A stretch of 64,000 bases of DNA from Phanerodontia chrysosporium. Taxonomy: Eukaryota > Basidiomycota > Agaricomycetes > Polyporales > Phanerochaetaceae. Below the pieces are notes generated by a model that saw only the letters and a program-made list of their open reading frames with translations, ran no database searches and had not been told where the DNA came from. Made by a program: the position numbers and the translations under genes. This document shows positions 63,735 through 64,000 of the stretch, piece by piece. The DNA is taken from NCBI GenBank assembly GCA_001910725.1, contig MJGA01000021.1, forward strand, positions 62,001 to 126,000, given 5' to 3'. The stretch's first letter is position 1. The number at the start of each line of letters is the position of its first letter.

Positions 63735-64000
63735 ATGCCGCCCAGACTGAACAAGCGGCAGCTGCGAGAGCTTGAGGAGCTTCAGGCTCTGGAGGCGGGA
63801 CCTGGGATTGAGGCAGAGGAAGCCGTGCAAGATGACGAGCCGACTCCGCCCCCGAAAAAAATGACAGGAGGATTCGCTGCGGTGAGTCTACTTGCAAGTG
63901 TAACTGCGGTGGCACAACGATTCAGTATAACTTTAGCTTATGGCTGCTGACGGTGGAGACGACGACGAAAGCGACGACGAAGAGATAACGCGTGCGTCCA
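63735..64000 (+). CDS. TCF25/Rqc1-like protein, first exons (runs off the window)
   Basis: ATG at 63735 gives MPPRLNKRQLRELEELQALE, an acidic stretch, then PPPKKMTGGFAA. A GT-AG intron (about 63881-63937) leads to LMAADGGDDDESDDEE. This N terminus (PRLNKRQ-RE-EEL, then GFAALM followed by acidic residues) is characteristic of fungal TCF25/Rqc1 proteins of the ribosome quality-control complex, from memory of the family. The diagnostic Tcf25 domain would lie outside the window. Confidence 0.5.

Noticed and set aside
1..64000. CRISPR arrays, operons, Shine-Dalgarno sites or prophage features
   Set aside because: The sequence is eukaryotic with spliceosomal introns throughout; no spaced direct-repeat array was seen.

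Overview
The window looks like a nuclear chromosome segment of an Agaricomycete, most likely a wood-decaying polypore. Genes are dense and cut by many GT-AG introns of about 50 nt. They include an AA9 lytic polysaccharide monooxygenase with a CBM1, a serine-rich cupredoxin, two 7-TM proteins of the DUF6534 type, Urb1/Npa1, an ergothioneine-type Egt1 relative and a fungal SAMHD1. There is nothing prokaryotic, no CRISPR array, and no rRNA or tRNA gene I can support. The organism is inferred from gene content only.

Layout. 1-1.2 kb: fragments of older retroelements (a copia gag joined directly to a 3' end, and a reversed LTR relic). 1.2-9.3 kb: a complete Ty3/gypsy chromoelement on the minus strand, with TCCTC target-site duplication and LTRs about 3% diverged. 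Its pol is in one frame except for four nonsense codons, and it carries a dUTPase after the chromodomain. 10.4-12.5 kb: Egt1-like gene. 14.5-19.2 kb: four paralogues of an unnamed family marked by a W/Y-YYLG-x-Y core. 19.4-26.2 kb: URB1. 28.0-32.3 kb: cupredoxin and the first DUF6534 gene. 32.7-39.9 kb: a LINE whose gag ORF is split by an intact Tc1/mariner element. 40.2-50.6 kb: an unknown acidic protein, the AA9 LPMO, an Hrp1-like double-RRM protein and SAMHD1. 51.6-53.8 kb: the second DUF6534 gene. 54.06-62.19 kb: a second, apparently intact Ty3/gypsy element with identical LTRs and CGCGC duplication. It encodes a dUTPase between protease and reverse transcriptase and has an extra 452-codon ORF overlapping the end of pol. 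It sits 58 bp upstream of the start codon of a fifth YYLG-family gene (62.25-63.4 kb). The window ends in the first exons of a TCF25/Rqc1-like gene.

Most notable points: dUTPase occupies two different positions in two unrelated retroelements of one window; both elements have long leader reading frames with no AUG; an overlapping third ORF occupies the env position of the young element; and a YYLG paralogue family is spread over both ends of the window. Three host genes (Egt1-like, AA9, Hrp1-like) each carry one apparent single-base loss in a G/C run. That pattern suggests consensus errors rather than three independent pseudogenes.
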